A stretch of DNA of 64,000 bases from Ignavibacteriota bacterium (GTDB lineage Bacteria; Bacteroidota; Ignavibacteria; Tepidaquicellales; Tepidaquicellaceae), in contig JAPLFJ010000069.1 in assembly GCA_026390735.1 (NCBI GenBank), forward strand, positions 62,001 through 126,000, read 5' to 3'. Positions 43,866 to 53,828 of the stretch are shown here, one piece after another (positions within the stretch are counted from its first letter, which is position 1; every line of letters starts with the position of its first letter). The notes beneath the pieces are model-generated. The model saw only the letters and a program-made list of their open reading frames with translations, was not told the origin of the DNA and searched no databases. Made by a program: the position numbers and the translations under genes.

Positions 43866-45518
43866 ATGAAAAAATTTCTATTCGTTGTTATATTCTTTTC
43901 CTTTGCCTTAGCCGCCAATGCACAGTTAAACCTGAATGTTAAAGCTGCATTGAATAACCTTCTCAGGTACGGCAGCGGCACGGAAACAGTTTTAGGTAAT
44001 GCCAATCCGAAGGAATATTTTGAAAACGTTACAGACGCAAGACTGTCTGTTAATGATATAGTTTTCGGTATGAGGTATGAAATTGACCAGCCTATTGAAT
44101 ACGGTGTTAATTTCAGAGGTATAAAGAAAAGATACGTTGAGTACGGTAATAATAATGTGGGTATTGATTTCCGCGCAGGAGATTTCTGGCAGATTATCGG
44201 CAGAGGTCTTTCAATGAATTCGTTTGAAGACAGAAATCAGTTCTACGACACTGGTATCGACGGTGTAAAGTTTTCATACAAACACACATTCGGAGACAAG
44301 AGTCCTATAAAGACCAAAGGAATGTTCCTTGGCGGAAGAATTCTGTTCAATGATTATCTCGTTCCTACAAGAGTTGAAACTTATGACATAAGAAACGGTA
44401 ACTTTGAAATATCACCGATAAAGAATCTTAATATCGGCGCGAACTATGTTTATTCAATCGGTTCTGTGCCGACTGCATTCGACACTACCGCAATAAAATC
44501 ATACATCCCTGAAGGTTACGGAACTTTAACTATCGGTAATTTCCAGATGTTTGCTTCTTATGCACATAAACAGACTAACACAACACCAAACAATTCTTAC
44601 CCGACACCGCTTGTTGCAAAGGGAGACGGGTTCTATTCGTCATTGTCTTATTCGGTTGCAAAACTCGGGTTCACACTCGATTATAAGAACTACAGGTTTG
44701 ACTTAACAGCCCCTGACTACAGAGGCAACGACAGACCTACACGTATGCTTCCGTTCCAGAACCCTCCGACAGCAGTTAAGGAACACGCATCCACATTGCT
44801 TTCAAGATACCCGCACGTGGTTGACTTTAACGATGAAGTTGGCGGCCAGTTTGATGTCGTGTATGCACCGAACGATAAAGTTACTTTTAACTTAAACCTT
44901 GCTTCGGCATCAAGACATTACGATTATAAAAATATAGGTACAGGCGCATTGATAGTCTATCAGAGAGTTGAAAGAAGTTCAAGTTTCATACCGTCTATGG
45001 ATTCTACACTGTCTCCGTGGTATGAGGCGTATGTCGAGGGTGAGTGGTATGCATCCGATAAACTCTATGCAAAGATTGCTTACGATTATCAGAACTCTGT
45101 TATCTACGACAACTTAAACCCTGTTTCATCTGAAAAACAAAAAGTTAGCACTATTCCAACTGAGTTCAGGTATACATTCACTAAGAACTATACACTTAAA
45201 GTTAATTTTGAGAATCAGTTTGTTTATAATTCCAGTATGACAACCAAGAAGGATTTTATGAATGAACTGCTGTCGCTGAGTGTTTCCAAGTCGCCGAATT
45301 TAAGTGCTACAGTCAGTTACGAATGGACGACAAGCAACGAGGAGCCAACAGGTAAAACCGCCTGGGTACTCGGTGAAGTGTCGTACAAACTCAATACAAC
45401 AAACTCGGTAACTGTTTCTTACGGAACTGAACGCGGCGGAATAAGATGTACAAACGGTATCTGCAGGTATGTAAGACCGTTCGAAGGTTTCAGGTTGACA
45501 ATTAATTCAAAGTTTTAA
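43866..45518 (+). CDS. DUF6029 outer-membrane protein
   Basis: 550 residues with signal peptide (ALAANAQ). The opening LNVKAALNNLLRYGSGTE and FGMRYEIDQPIEYG, then FRAGDFWQIIGRGLSMNSFEDRN, match the pattern of DUF6029-type barrel proteins. The rest alternates strands to the end (RLTINSKF). The family is typically next to an Omp28 gene, as here. Role unknown; possibly a pore or carrier for the adjacent Omp28-like lipoprotein. Confidence 0.75.
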   Translation: MKKFLFVVIFFSFALAANAQLNLNVKAALNNLLRYGSGTETVLGNANPKEYFENVTDARLSVNDIVFGMRYEIDQPIEYGVNFRGIKKRYVEYGNNNVGIDFRAGDFWQIIGRGLSMNSFEDRNQFYDTGIDGVKFSYKHTFGDKSPIKTKGMFLGGRILFNDYLVPTRVETYDIRNGNFEISPIKNLNIGANYVYSIGSVPTAFDTTAIKSYIPEGYGTLTIGNFQMFASYAHKQTNTTPNNSYPTPLVAKGDGFYSSLSYSVAKLGFTLDYKNYRFDLTAPDYRGNDRPTRMLPFQNPPTAVKEHASTLLSRYPHVVDFNDEVGGQFDVVYAPNDKVTFNLNLASASRHYDYKNIGTGALIVYQRVERSSSFIPSMDSTLSPWYEAYVEGEWYASDKLYAKIAYDYQNSVIYDNLNPVSSEKQKVSTIPTEFRYTFTKNYTLKVNFENQFVYNSSMTTKKDFMNELLSLSVSKSPNLSATVSYEWTTSNEEPTGKTAWVLGEVSYKLNTTNSVTVSYGTERGGIRCTNGICRYVRPFEGFRLTINSKF

Positions 45519-45561
45519 AAACTGAATCTTATTTAAAAATGTTTTATATCCATAATAAAAA

Positions 45562-46347
45562 ATGAAAAAGTTAACAATATCAATAATAGGATTATTCCTG
45601 ATATCAGTGATGTTTTATTCCTGTGAATCAAACGATAATCCAGTTACGCAAAACAAAAACAACAGTGCCGCGAAGAGTAAAGTACTTATGGAATTCTTTA
45701 CTGCCGTTAACTGTCCGAACTGTCCTCCACCGGGACACTTTCTGGATTTAATTGACAGTCTCAGGGGTATATCTATAAACGACACTAACGTTGTCATCAT
45801 AAGGTACCATTCAAACTATAACGGTTATGACCCCTTCTATTTGTTCAACCCTGCAGGCAGTGCCGCAAGACATAATTACTACGGCTACCAATGGAATCCC
45901 GCAGGTACACTGATGGGAGTCAACCTTCCGAACTATGACCAGAATGTATGGCTGAATAACATTAACATCGTACTCGCAAAGAAAAACCCTCTTGAAGTCG
46001 GTATGTCGAATACTTACGATACTACATCAAGGGCAGGTACTGTAAATATATCGCTGAAGTTAGCATCGGCAATTACCGACAGTGATTTGAAATTATTTGT
46101 GATGTTCACTGAAAACGAATTGGCCTATTCAGGTACCAACGGTGAAAGAGTTCACCAGAATACATACAGACAAATATTAACCGATAATAACGGCGATGCA
46201 GTCACACTTCAGCCGGGTGTTATAGAAAATGTGTCTAAACCGTATACATTGAAAGCAGGAATCATACCCGCTAATTCACGCGTAGTAGTGTTTGTGCAAA
46301 GCCAGAACGGAAAGACCGTTTATGGCGTTGAGTCTGTAATATTTTAA
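45562..46347 (+). CDS. Omp28-related lipoprotein
   Basis: 261 residues, lipobox FYSC near residue 20. A thioredoxin-like start KVLMEFFTAVNCPNCPPPGHF carries CPNC, then IIRYHSNYNGYDPFYLFNP. The C-terminal half is a beta domain ending VVVFVQSQNGKTVYGVESV. Omp28-type proteins are surface lipoproteins of Bacteroidota related to the thioredoxin fold. The CPNC motif suggests it is redox active and may be a substrate of the TlpA-like protein two genes upstream. Confidence 0.88.
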   Translation: MKKLTISIIGLFLISVMFYSCESNDNPVTQNKNNSAAKSKVLMEFFTAVNCPNCPPPGHFLDLIDSLRGISINDTNVVIIRYHSNYNGYDPFYLFNPAGSAARHNYYGYQWNPAGTLMGVNLPNYDQNVWLNNINIVLAKKNPLEVGMSNTYDTTSRAGTVNISLKLASAITDSDLKLFVMFTENELAYSGTNGERVHQNTYRQILTDNNGDAVTLQPGVIENVSKPYTLKAGIIPANSRVVVFVQSQNGKTVYGVESVIF

Positions 46348-46373
46348 TCTTAATTTTAAATAAAGACTGCCCA

Positions 46374-48467
46374 ATGACAAAAGTAAAGATAGTACTGATA
46401 TTGGTTTCCTTGTTCCTGGGCAGTCAGTTTCTACATTCACAGATTGATACTTCCCGTGCTGTGGTACCCGATACCACGGACTTAAACTCCTACAAGTATC
46501 AGGAAAAACTTCTTGAAAATACACTCGAAGATTCGGAAGACTCTAAACTTCTCGACCAGATGGAATACCTGAAGACGAAACCAGTTGATATTAATAAAGC
46601 ATCAAGAGAAGAACTCGAAGTTGTTCCGTATATGACTACGATGGCCGCCAAGAAGATTATAGACTACAGGACTTATAACGGTAACTTTAAGTCGAAAAGG
46701 GATATACTGAAGATAGACGGCGTTACACAGGAGATGTATGAAAAGATAAAGGTGTTTATTGTCGTGAAGAACGCCAATACAGATTTTGTTAAAGATGAAT
46801 CTGGTAAAGTATACAAGGAAGATGATTATCTTTCGGGCAATGTGTTTAAGAATATTGACCTTAAGTTCCGCAGCCGTGTACAGCAGGATTTACAGACAAG
46901 GCAGGGATATAAAACAGGTGATTATCCTGGTTCACAGCAAAAAGTCTATAACCGGCTTACAGGTCTGTACAACGGTAAAGATTTTGATATCGGCGGTAAC
47001 CTTACTATTGAAAAGGATGCAGGCGAAACCAACTATGCTGACTTTTCCTCGGGATACCTTGAGATAAACAACTGGAAGTTTGTAAAGAAAGCTCTGGTCG
47101 GTGATTATATTCTTAATTTCGGACAGGGACTCGGGATGTGGACTTCACTCGCATACTCTAAGGGCTCTGAGGCAGTCGATATTATAAAGAAAAGAAGTTT
47201 TAACATAGACAGTTACCGCTCCACGAACGAAGTTCAGTTCTTCAGGGGTGCTGCAACCAACGTTGAATATAAGAATTACAATTTCATGGTATTCTATTCA
47301 AATAACTTTTTTGACGCCTCGATTGATACAACATACGATGAAGTATCGAGCATTTATTTCGACGGGTATCACAGGACTATAAGCGAACAGAACAGAAAGA
47401 ATTCAGGAATGGAACAACTCATCGGCGGACGCGCATTCGCTGATTACGGTTTCTTAAGGCTCGGTGCTACTTACTGGACTTCTAAGTTTTCAAAACTTGT
47501 AATACCAGACAGTTCAAAACAACTGTATAACTTTTCTGGCGATAAAGCAAATATGCTGAGTGTTGATTACGATGTTGTGTACAAGAACTTTAATCTCTTC
47601 GGTGAGTTTGCACGTTCGCAGTCGAGCAATGTAGCGGGAATTTCTGCTTTGCAGATTGCTCTGACGAAAGGTGCGAGTGCAATATTTCTGTACAGGAATT
47701 ATCCCGAAAACTTTGCACCTGTTCACTCCTTTGGCTTTGGCGAGAATAACGGAAACACGCAGAACGAAAATGGTGTCTATGCAGGTTTAAGTCTTAAGCC
47801 GTTAAAAGGATTGTCTGTCGATACTTACTTCGACCAGTTTAAATTTCCTTACAGAACTTACTCAAACCCCGTTTCAACATCAGGTAATGATTTCCTCCTG
47901 AATTCGGAATATAAATTCTCAAAAGACTTTCTTGTTTATATGAAATACAGGAACAAGAATAAGGAAGAAACAAGAACTGTAACCGATGAGTTTGACAGAA
48001 GCGTTAAGAAAATAGATAACAGAAACCAGATGAACATAAGGCTTGGCTTTGATTATGATTTATCCAGTGATATGAGAATAAAAAGCAGGTATGAATACGT
48101 TATGGTTAATTATGACAGTTACGGAGGAAACAACAAAGGATTCCTGTTCTACACGGACTTCAGGGCAGCAATAACAAAAAACATTTCTGCGTCAACAAGG
48201 TTTGTCGTTTTTCAGACCGATGATTATGACAGCAGGGTTTATGAGTTTGAAGATGACCTGAAAGGCGTAATGTCAAACGTGGGACTTTATGGCAATGGAA
48301 CAAGATGGTACCTGGTTCTCAGGTATAAACCTTATGCATTCGGAGAACTTACAGCAAAATATTCTGCAACTTATATGGATGGAGTTAAATCTATAAGCAG
48401 CGGAAATGATTTAATAGAAGGCGATTTGAATAACCGCTTCAATATAGGAATAGAACTGAATTTCTAA
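46374..48467 (+). CDS. Outer-membrane barrel protein with N-terminal helix-hairpin-helix domain
   Basis: 697 residues, signal peptide (QFLHSQ). Residues about 70-135 are a ComEA-type double HhH: VDINKASREELEVVPYMTTM, then AAKKIIDYRTYNGNFKSKRD and ILKIDGVTQEMYEKIKVFI. From about 160 to the end are alternating beta strands with LNFGQGLGMWTSLAYSKG and the final NRFNIGIELNF, like a large barrel. HhH domains bind DNA in ComEA, so this could be a DNA-binding outer-membrane protein, although in such fusions the HhH may be structural. Last gene of the nuoH-led operon. Confidence 0.82.
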   Translation: MTKVKIVLILVSLFLGSQFLHSQIDTSRAVVPDTTDLNSYKYQEKLLENTLEDSEDSKLLDQMEYLKTKPVDINKASREELEVVPYMTTMAAKKIIDYRTYNGNFKSKRDILKIDGVTQEMYEKIKVFIVVKNANTDFVKDESGKVYKEDDYLSGNVFKNIDLKFRSRVQQDLQTRQGYKTGDYPGSQQKVYNRLTGLYNGKDFDIGGNLTIEKDAGETNYADFSSGYLEINNWKFVKKALVGDYILNFGQGLGMWTSLAYSKGSEAVDIIKKRSFNIDSYRSTNEVQFFRGAATNVEYKNYNFMVFYSNNFFDASIDTTYDEVSSIYFDGYHRTISEQNRKNSGMEQLIGGRAFADYGFLRLGATYWTSKFSKLVIPDSSKQLYNFSGDKANMLSVDYDVVYKNFNLFGEFARSQSSNVAGISALQIALTKGASAIFLYRNYPENFAPVHSFGFGENNGNTQNENGVYAGLSLKPLKGLSVDTYFDQFKFPYRTYSNPVSTSGNDFLLNSEYKFSKDFLVYMKYRNKNKEETRTVTDEFDRSVKKIDNRNQMNIRLGFDYDLSSDMRIKSRYEYVMVNYDSYGGNNKGFLFYTDFRAAITKNISASTRFVVFQTDDYDSRVYEFEDDLKGVMSNVGLYGNGTRWYLVLRYKPYAFGELTAKYSATYMDGVKSISSGNDLIEGDLNNRFNIGIELNF

Positions 48468-48481
48468 TCTTACCCGGTAAA

Positions 48482-48679
48482 TTATACCCTGTTGTCTACC
48501 GTAACCGTAATGTAGTTAAGCACATTATCCTTATTTTTTTTGAATTTTTCTTTCGGAGCAAGTCTTTCTCTGTACTCCGAATCTCTGCATCCCTGATAAA
48601 CAAGGAAACTTAAGAACCCAATCAATATCATAAAGAACAGGACTGTGTAAATTTTAATGTCGACCCTTTTTTCACCCAT
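48482..48679 (-). CDS. Small single-pass membrane protein
   Basis: 65 residues. A basic N-terminus (MGEKRVDIK), one membrane helix (YTVLFFMILIGFLSFLVY) and a charged tail. No family. It converges on the HhH/barrel gene with 14 bp between the two stop codons. Coding character is reasonable but the evidence is only length, topology and codon use. Confidence 0.5.
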   Translation of the reverse strand: MGEKRVDIKIYTVLFFMILIGFLSFLVYQGCRDSEYRERLAPKEKFKKNKDNVLNYITVTVDNRV

Positions 48680-48912
48680 TTAATACTTTTTATTAGCAAT
48701 TAATGTTATTAGCAACAACATTAATATATTGCATTAAGTTCACCCAATTCATTTAACTTAATAAATAATCAAATTAATTCAAACACAAAAGATTAGGTAA
48801 GACGAACGATATATGTATGAACCGATAATACGGCTGCATTTCCGTAACAGAAAATCAGTTTTAGTAAAATTTTTATCCTTTAGTGTTTATTGTTATAACT
48901 ATATTTTTGAGT

Positions 48913-50595
48913 ATGCGTAGAATAATGTTATTAATATCGGTTCTCTTGTTTCCTGTGCTTGTGGTAAATGCCCAGCCCCTTACGGATGATGTTCCAAGCG
49001 AAGAGGGTATAAAGTATTTTATCGAAGGGAAATCTGCCGAACTGAGGGAAGAATATAAGAATGCTCTTCAATACTATAATACTGCCTTAAAATATGAAAA
49101 AGCAGGCGGCATCTATTTTGCCGAGGCCAATGTGTACGTTAAACTTGGCAGGTATCAGGATGCATTAATCTCAGTCAATAATGCGCTTAAATACAACACA
49201 GGAGACCTCAGATACCATACACTGAAAGCCAATATATATTACGGTACGGGCAAGATTGATAAAGCAGTTGAAATTTACGAGAGCATTCTCGCAAAGGATT
49301 CCGGGAATGTGTTTGTTCTTTATTCTCTTGCACGTTCGTACCAGGAACTCCGCCGTACGGAAGTAGCAGTAACTTACTACGAGAAGATAATAGATGTTTT
49401 CGGGTTTGAACCTGATGTGTTAAAACGTATGTATGAAATCTATTCCGGTTTCAGGAATTACGACAAAGCTGCGGAAGTGCTCGGCTATTCTTTAAAACTT
49501 GATCCGTACAACAGCGGAATGCTTCTTGAACTTGCTTCTTTGTACTCGAAACTAGGCAAAGAAGATGATGCAAAGGAAATATACGAAAGAATGTCCGCAC
49601 TGAATCCGGGAGACAAACAGATACAGGCGGAGATTGTGAAACTTTACTTCCGTAAAAACGATATTGATAAAGGGTTTGCGGAGTTTGCAAAAATACTCGG
49701 CAAAGACTCGCTCACTCTTCAGGAAAAGATTCAGCTTGGCGAAATGTATTATAATATGATGCTGCAGGACGGAAAGACTGCAGATATTGTCGAACATATT
49801 TTCGTTTATGTAATGGAGCGTTATCCTGACAACTGGGCGCCGTACTACTATCTCGGTGAAATAGATATTACAAACAAGAATAATGCCGATGCATATAAAA
49901 AATTTATCAAAGGAGTGACTTTGGTTGATTCGTCAAAGGAAGCCTGCGTACAGTTTGGTTATGCACTGTTCACACTCGAGAAATATGAAGACTCAAAGGC
50001 AATATTAATGAAAGGTCTTTCTATTGACCCCGATGATTACAGACTGAACTATACGATAGCACTAACTCTGCAGAGGTTGAATGACCTGCAGTCTGCAATT
50101 AAACATTATGAACACGCACTCGAAATCAACGCAGGGGACTTAGGACTGATTTCATCCCTGGCACTTGCTTACAATTCCAATAAACAGTACAAGGAGTCAA
50201 ACGGTATGTATGAATGGGCTCTCAGAATCGACCCTGACAATGCTTTGCTCCTTAATAATTATGCTTACAATCTTTCTACACGCGGGGAGAATCTTGAGAA
50301 AGCTCTCGATATGTCGAGACGTGCAGTCAATAAAGAACCGGGAAACCCGTCTTACCTCGATACATTCGGGTGGATATTCTATATGATGAAAGATTATAAA
50401 TCTGCCGTGGAATACATAGAGCGAGCCGTATCAATAAACGGTTCAAACGCAGTTTTACTCGACCATCTCGGCGATGCACATTTTGCACTCAAAGATGTGA
50501 AGAAAGCGGTTTATTTCTGGAAGAAGGCTTTCGAACTCAGCCCTAACAATTTACAGATTGAAAAAAAGATTAAAGAAAACGAAAACAAAGTTTAA
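48913..50595 (+). CDS. Secreted tetratricopeptide-repeat protein
   Basis: About 560 residues from the ATG at 48913 (MRRIMLLISVLLFPVLVVNAQ), a better signal peptide than the GTG at 48883. It has about thirteen TPR units, for example YQDALISVNNALKYNTGD, IDKAVEIYESILAKDSGN, TEVAVTYYEKIIDVFG, QSAIKHYEHALEINAGD and KSAVEYIERAVSINGSN. TPR solenoids are protein-binding scaffolds; exported ones in this phylum often serve outer-membrane assembly. It is 28 bp before the trxB start, so probably one transcript with it. Confidence 0.85.
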   Translation: MRRIMLLISVLLFPVLVVNAQPLTDDVPSEEGIKYFIEGKSAELREEYKNALQYYNTALKYEKAGGIYFAEANVYVKLGRYQDALISVNNALKYNTGDLRYHTLKANIYYGTGKIDKAVEIYESILAKDSGNVFVLYSLARSYQELRRTEVAVTYYEKIIDVFGFEPDVLKRMYEIYSGFRNYDKAAEVLGYSLKLDPYNSGMLLELASLYSKLGKEDDAKEIYERMSALNPGDKQIQAEIVKLYFRKNDIDKGFAEFAKILGKDSLTLQEKIQLGEMYYNMMLQDGKTADIVEHIFVYVMERYPDNWAPYYYLGEIDITNKNNADAYKKFIKGVTLVDSSKEACVQFGYALFTLEKYEDSKAILMKGLSIDPDDYRLNYTIALTLQRLNDLQSAIKHYEHALEINAGDLGLISSLALAYNSNKQYKESNGMYEWALRIDPDNALLLNNYAYNLSTRGENLEKALDMSRRAVNKEPGNPSYLDTFGWIFYMMKDYKSAVEYIERAVSINGSNAVLLDHLGDAHFALKDVKKAVYFWKKAFELSPNNLQIEKKIKENENKV

Positions 50596-50623
50596 ATAAT
50601 TAATACAGAAAGGAATGTATAAA

Positions 50624-51577
50624 ATGTCTGGACTTAAAGGACAACACAAAGTTATCATCATCGGAACCGGCCCTGCCGGATTAACAGCAGCAATCTACAC
50701 AGCAAGAGCTAATCTGTCCCCTGTGATTTTCGAAGGCTCACAGCCGGGCGGACAACTTATGATTACTACTGACATAGAAAACTATCCCGGTTTTGAAAAC
50801 GGAATAGCGGGGCCTGTGTTAATGGACATAATGAGAAAACAGGCACAGCGTTTCGGTGCAACATCATATTTTAAAACAATAACAAAGGTTGACTTCTCGT
50901 CAAAGCCCCACAAAGTCTGGGCTGATGACGGTACGGAATACACTGCAGATACCGTAATAATCGCAACGGGTGCATCTGCAAAATATCTCGGAATAGAATC
51001 AGAAAAGAAATTTATGGGCGCGGGAGTTTCTGCCTGTGCAACCTGCGACGGTTTCTTCTTCAGAAACCAGAAAGTAGTTGTCGTCGGAGGCGGAGATACG
51101 GCACTGGAAGAAGCAAACTATCTGACAAGACACGCATCGGAAGTACTTCTCATTCACAGAAGAGAAGAATTCAGGGCTTCTAAAATAATGGTTGAACGCA
51201 CACAGGCAAACCCGAAAATAAAGTTTGCACTGAATTCAGTCATCGAAGAAGTTGTGGGTACAGAAGAAGGCCTCAGAAAAGCAGTTACAGGCATTAAACT
51301 CAAGAATATAAAAACAGGCGAAACAGTATTGCACGAATGCGAAGGTGTGTTTATCGCAATCGGTCACCAGCCGAACACACAAATCTTTAACGGCATTCTT
51401 GATATGAATGATGTCGGATACCTCGAAACAGCAAAGTCTACAACAAAGACAAAGATAGAAGGTGTCTTTGCCTGCGGCGATGCACAGGACAGCGTTTACC
51501 GTCAGGCAATTACAGCTGCGGGAACGGGTTGTATGGCGGCTATTGATGTCGAGCGCTACCTGGAATCGATGGAATAA
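50624..51577 (+). CDS. trxB: Thioredoxin reductase
   Basis: 317 residues from the ATG at 50624; GAAAGGA at 50607-50613 is well spaced for it and too close for the ATG at 50615. FAD site GTGPAGLTAAIYTARANL, then SQPGGQLMITTDIENYPGF, redox CATCDGF, NADPH site VVVGGGDTALEEANYL with RREEFRAS, and C-terminal VFACGDAQD. It reduces thioredoxin with NADPH. Following the TPR gene it ends at a clear terminator. Confidence 0.95.
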   Translation: MSGLKGQHKVIIIGTGPAGLTAAIYTARANLSPVIFEGSQPGGQLMITTDIENYPGFENGIAGPVLMDIMRKQAQRFGATSYFKTITKVDFSSKPHKVWADDGTEYTADTVIIATGASAKYLGIESEKKFMGAGVSACATCDGFFFRNQKVVVVGGGDTALEEANYLTRHASEVLLIHRREEFRASKIMVERTQANPKIKFALNSVIEEVVGTEEGLRKAVTGIKLKNIKTGETVLHECEGVFIAIGHQPNTQIFNGILDMNDVGYLETAKSTTKTKIEGVFACGDAQDSVYRQAITAAGTGCMAAIDVERYLESME

Positions 51578-51590
51578 TTGATATTAATAT

Positions 51591-51624
51591 AACGCCTTTC
51601 TGCAAACCGGGAAGGCGTTTTTTA
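51591..51624 (+). terminator. Rho-independent terminator after trxB
   Basis: AACGCCTT (51591-51598) pairs with AAGGCGTT (51612-51619), followed by TTTTTA. Confidence 0.8.
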
Positions 51625-51644
51625 TAACTTAACTCAGAACCCCC

Positions 51645-52826
51645 ATGAGATACATACTTGTTTTAGTTTTATTCTCATTGTTGATTTACGGATGTACGGA
51701 ATCAACAAACCCAGTTAACCCTGTACAGACATACTCTCCCATCTGGCCTATGCCGGGTTACAATGCAAGAAACACTTCCAGTCCTTATGCTCCAACCGTT
51801 GTAATGAATCCTGTCGTTAACGGCGCGCTTGACTGGTCGTTCACTTTTCCATCGGGTAATTTCAGCGACGGAAGTCAGTTCTGTGTTGACTCAAGAGGTT
51901 TTGTGTATTACCTGCACCAGATTGGAACTTTGGGTGCCTTGTACAAATTCACATCCGACGGAAAGGTTGTCTGGAAAAAAGACAGTCTTATGCAGAATAA
52001 TTTTGCTGCCATCAGTTTAAGCAGGGATGAATCCCGCATATATTTAGTCGCTTATAAACCCGGAATAAATGATGCACTGTTCTGTCTTGATTCTGCGGGT
52101 AATTATAAATGGCATTTACCTTCTGCACTCGTTACCAAACCTGCAATCGGAAGTGACGGAATTATTTATTCGTTTTATAATAACAGCCTTACTGCAGTAT
52201 CCCCTGACGGGAGTGTTTTATGGACTAATGCACTGGTCAAAGGGAGTGCGGCTCAAAACTATATTGCTCTCGACAGAGAAGGAAGTATTTACACTGTAAA
52301 TTATCCTTCAACGTACGTGAAAGTAAGCAAAGAAGGAACAATAGTGTGGCAGTTCACCGCAGTCAATAATTTTTCAGGAATGGTTCTTGACGGGTATGGG
52401 AATGTATATTTCAACGGATATTCTGATGATAAACTTTATTGTCTGAACAACGCAGGTCAGTTAAAATGGACTAAGCCAAACATAAATGCCTATTTCTCAC
52501 CTGTTATAACTTCTGACAACAGGATTGTTGTTTCATCAGGTATTAATTTGATTTCTTATGACACTTCAGGTAGTGAAAAATGGAGATGTCAGGGGTTTAC
52601 AGGACAAATGAGTGTTGAAGGATTGCTGCTGGATAATGCAGACAATGTTTATTACATTGGCGATGTGAGCAGCGGAATTTATGCAGGCTCAGTTTCTTTC
52701 AATGGCACAAAAAGATGGGAAGTCAATACAGGTCTTCACGGTACTCTGCCTCCGCCTGTTCTGCTGCCAGGCGGAAAAATGCTGGTTGCACCAAAAAGAG
52801 CTTTGATAATTCAATCAGTAAATTAA
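51645..52826 (+). CDS. PQQ-like beta-propeller lipoprotein
   Basis: 393 residues, lipobox IYGC near residue 16. WPMPGYNARNTSSPYAP is the usual entry to PQQ-repeat propellers. The blades follow with GALYKFTSDGKVVWKKD, LFCLDSAGNYKWHL, LTAVSPDGSVLWTN, YVKVSKEGTIVWQF, LYCLNNAGQLKWTK and LISYDTSGSEKWRC. It looks like a structural propeller at the cell surface; the PQQ cofactor is not implied. Single gene after the trxB terminator. Confidence 0.85.
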   Translation: MRYILVLVLFSLLIYGCTESTNPVNPVQTYSPIWPMPGYNARNTSSPYAPTVVMNPVVNGALDWSFTFPSGNFSDGSQFCVDSRGFVYYLHQIGTLGALYKFTSDGKVVWKKDSLMQNNFAAISLSRDESRIYLVAYKPGINDALFCLDSAGNYKWHLPSALVTKPAIGSDGIIYSFYNNSLTAVSPDGSVLWTNALVKGSAAQNYIALDREGSIYTVNYPSTYVKVSKEGTIVWQFTAVNNFSGMVLDGYGNVYFNGYSDDKLYCLNNAGQLKWTKPNINAYFSPVITSDNRIVVSSGINLISYDTSGSEKWRCQGFTGQMSVEGLLLDNADNVYYIGDVSSGIYAGSVSFNGTKRWEVNTGLHGTLPPPVLLPGGKMLVAPKRALIIQSVN

Positions 52827-52910
52827 CGGATAAACATTTATATAACATTTAATGTTTACCTTCGTATATAAACAAGTTTCATTTTATCTTAAGGTTTTAA
52901 ACACAACACT

Positions 52911-53828
52911 ATGATTCAACTTAAAAACGTAAATAAATCTTTCAGCACTGTAAAAGCGCTTGACGATGTAAGTCTGGAGATTAACGGGGGAGAGTTCTTC
53001 GGACTGCTCGGTCCGAACGGAGCAGGGAAATCCACTACAATGAGTATACTCATTGGATATCTGGCTGCTGATTCGGGGAATATATTTATAAACGGTGAGG
53101 AAGTGAAAACCGATGAACTTAACTTCAGGAAAGAAATAGGTTTCGTACCCCAGTCTATTGCACTTTACGATGAATTGTCCGCAGAAGAAAACCTTAAGAT
53201 ATTCGGCTCTTTGTACGGCTTACCAAAACCGGAACTTGAAGAGGCAATGAACTCTTACCTTAACGCAGTGGGACTATACGACAGAAGAAAAGAAGAAGTT
53301 AGAAATTATTCGGGCGGAATGAAAAGAAGACTTAACCTTATAACTGCACTGCTTCATAAGCCTAAAGTGCTTCTTTGCGACGAGCCCACTGTCGGCGTTG
53401 ACCCGCAGTCGAGGAATGCCATATTCGATTTTCTCGAGAAACTTAATGCAGACGGATTAACTATTGTTTACACTACGCATTATATGGAAGAGGCAGAAAG
53501 ACTTTGTAACCGAGTTGCTATTATTGACTCAGGAAAAATTATTGCACTCGCTACTCCCGATGAATTGCTTCAGATGCTTCCGACGAGCGAGCACATATAC
53601 ATAACAAAGAATGATGCGACAGTCTCTAACGTAAACGTTTTTAAATCATACGGTGAGATTATTGATAATAACGATAGGTATGAATTGCGATTGAATAAAG
53701 AATCAAAACTATCTTCTTTTTTCGGAGCCCTTGAAAATGCAAACGTAAACGTGCAGAATGTTACGATTCAGAAACCGACACTCGAAGAACTTTTCTTAAA
53801 CCTTACAGGAAAGAGGTTACGCGATTGA
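52911..53828 (+). CDS. ABC-2 type exporter ATP-binding protein
   Basis: 305 residues. Walker A GPNGAGKST, Q-loop in GFVPQSIALYDELSA, signature YSGGMKRR, Walker B VLLCDEPTVGVDP and switch His in YTTHYMEEAERL. A C-terminal extension of about 80 residues follows, as in NatA/DrrA-type exporters. It powers export by the permease encoded next, with which it overlaps by TTGA. Substrate unknown. Confidence 0.95.
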   Translation: MIQLKNVNKSFSTVKALDDVSLEINGGEFFGLLGPNGAGKSTTMSILIGYLAADSGNIFINGEEVKTDELNFRKEIGFVPQSIALYDELSAEENLKIFGSLYGLPKPELEEAMNSYLNAVGLYDRRKEEVRNYSGGMKRRLNLITALLHKPKVLLCDEPTVGVDPQSRNAIFDFLEKLNADGLTIVYTTHYMEEAERLCNRVAIIDSGKIIALATPDELLQMLPTSEHIYITKNDATVSNVNVFKSYGEIIDNNDRYELRLNKESKLSSFFGALENANVNVQNVTIQKPTLEELFLNLTGKRLRD

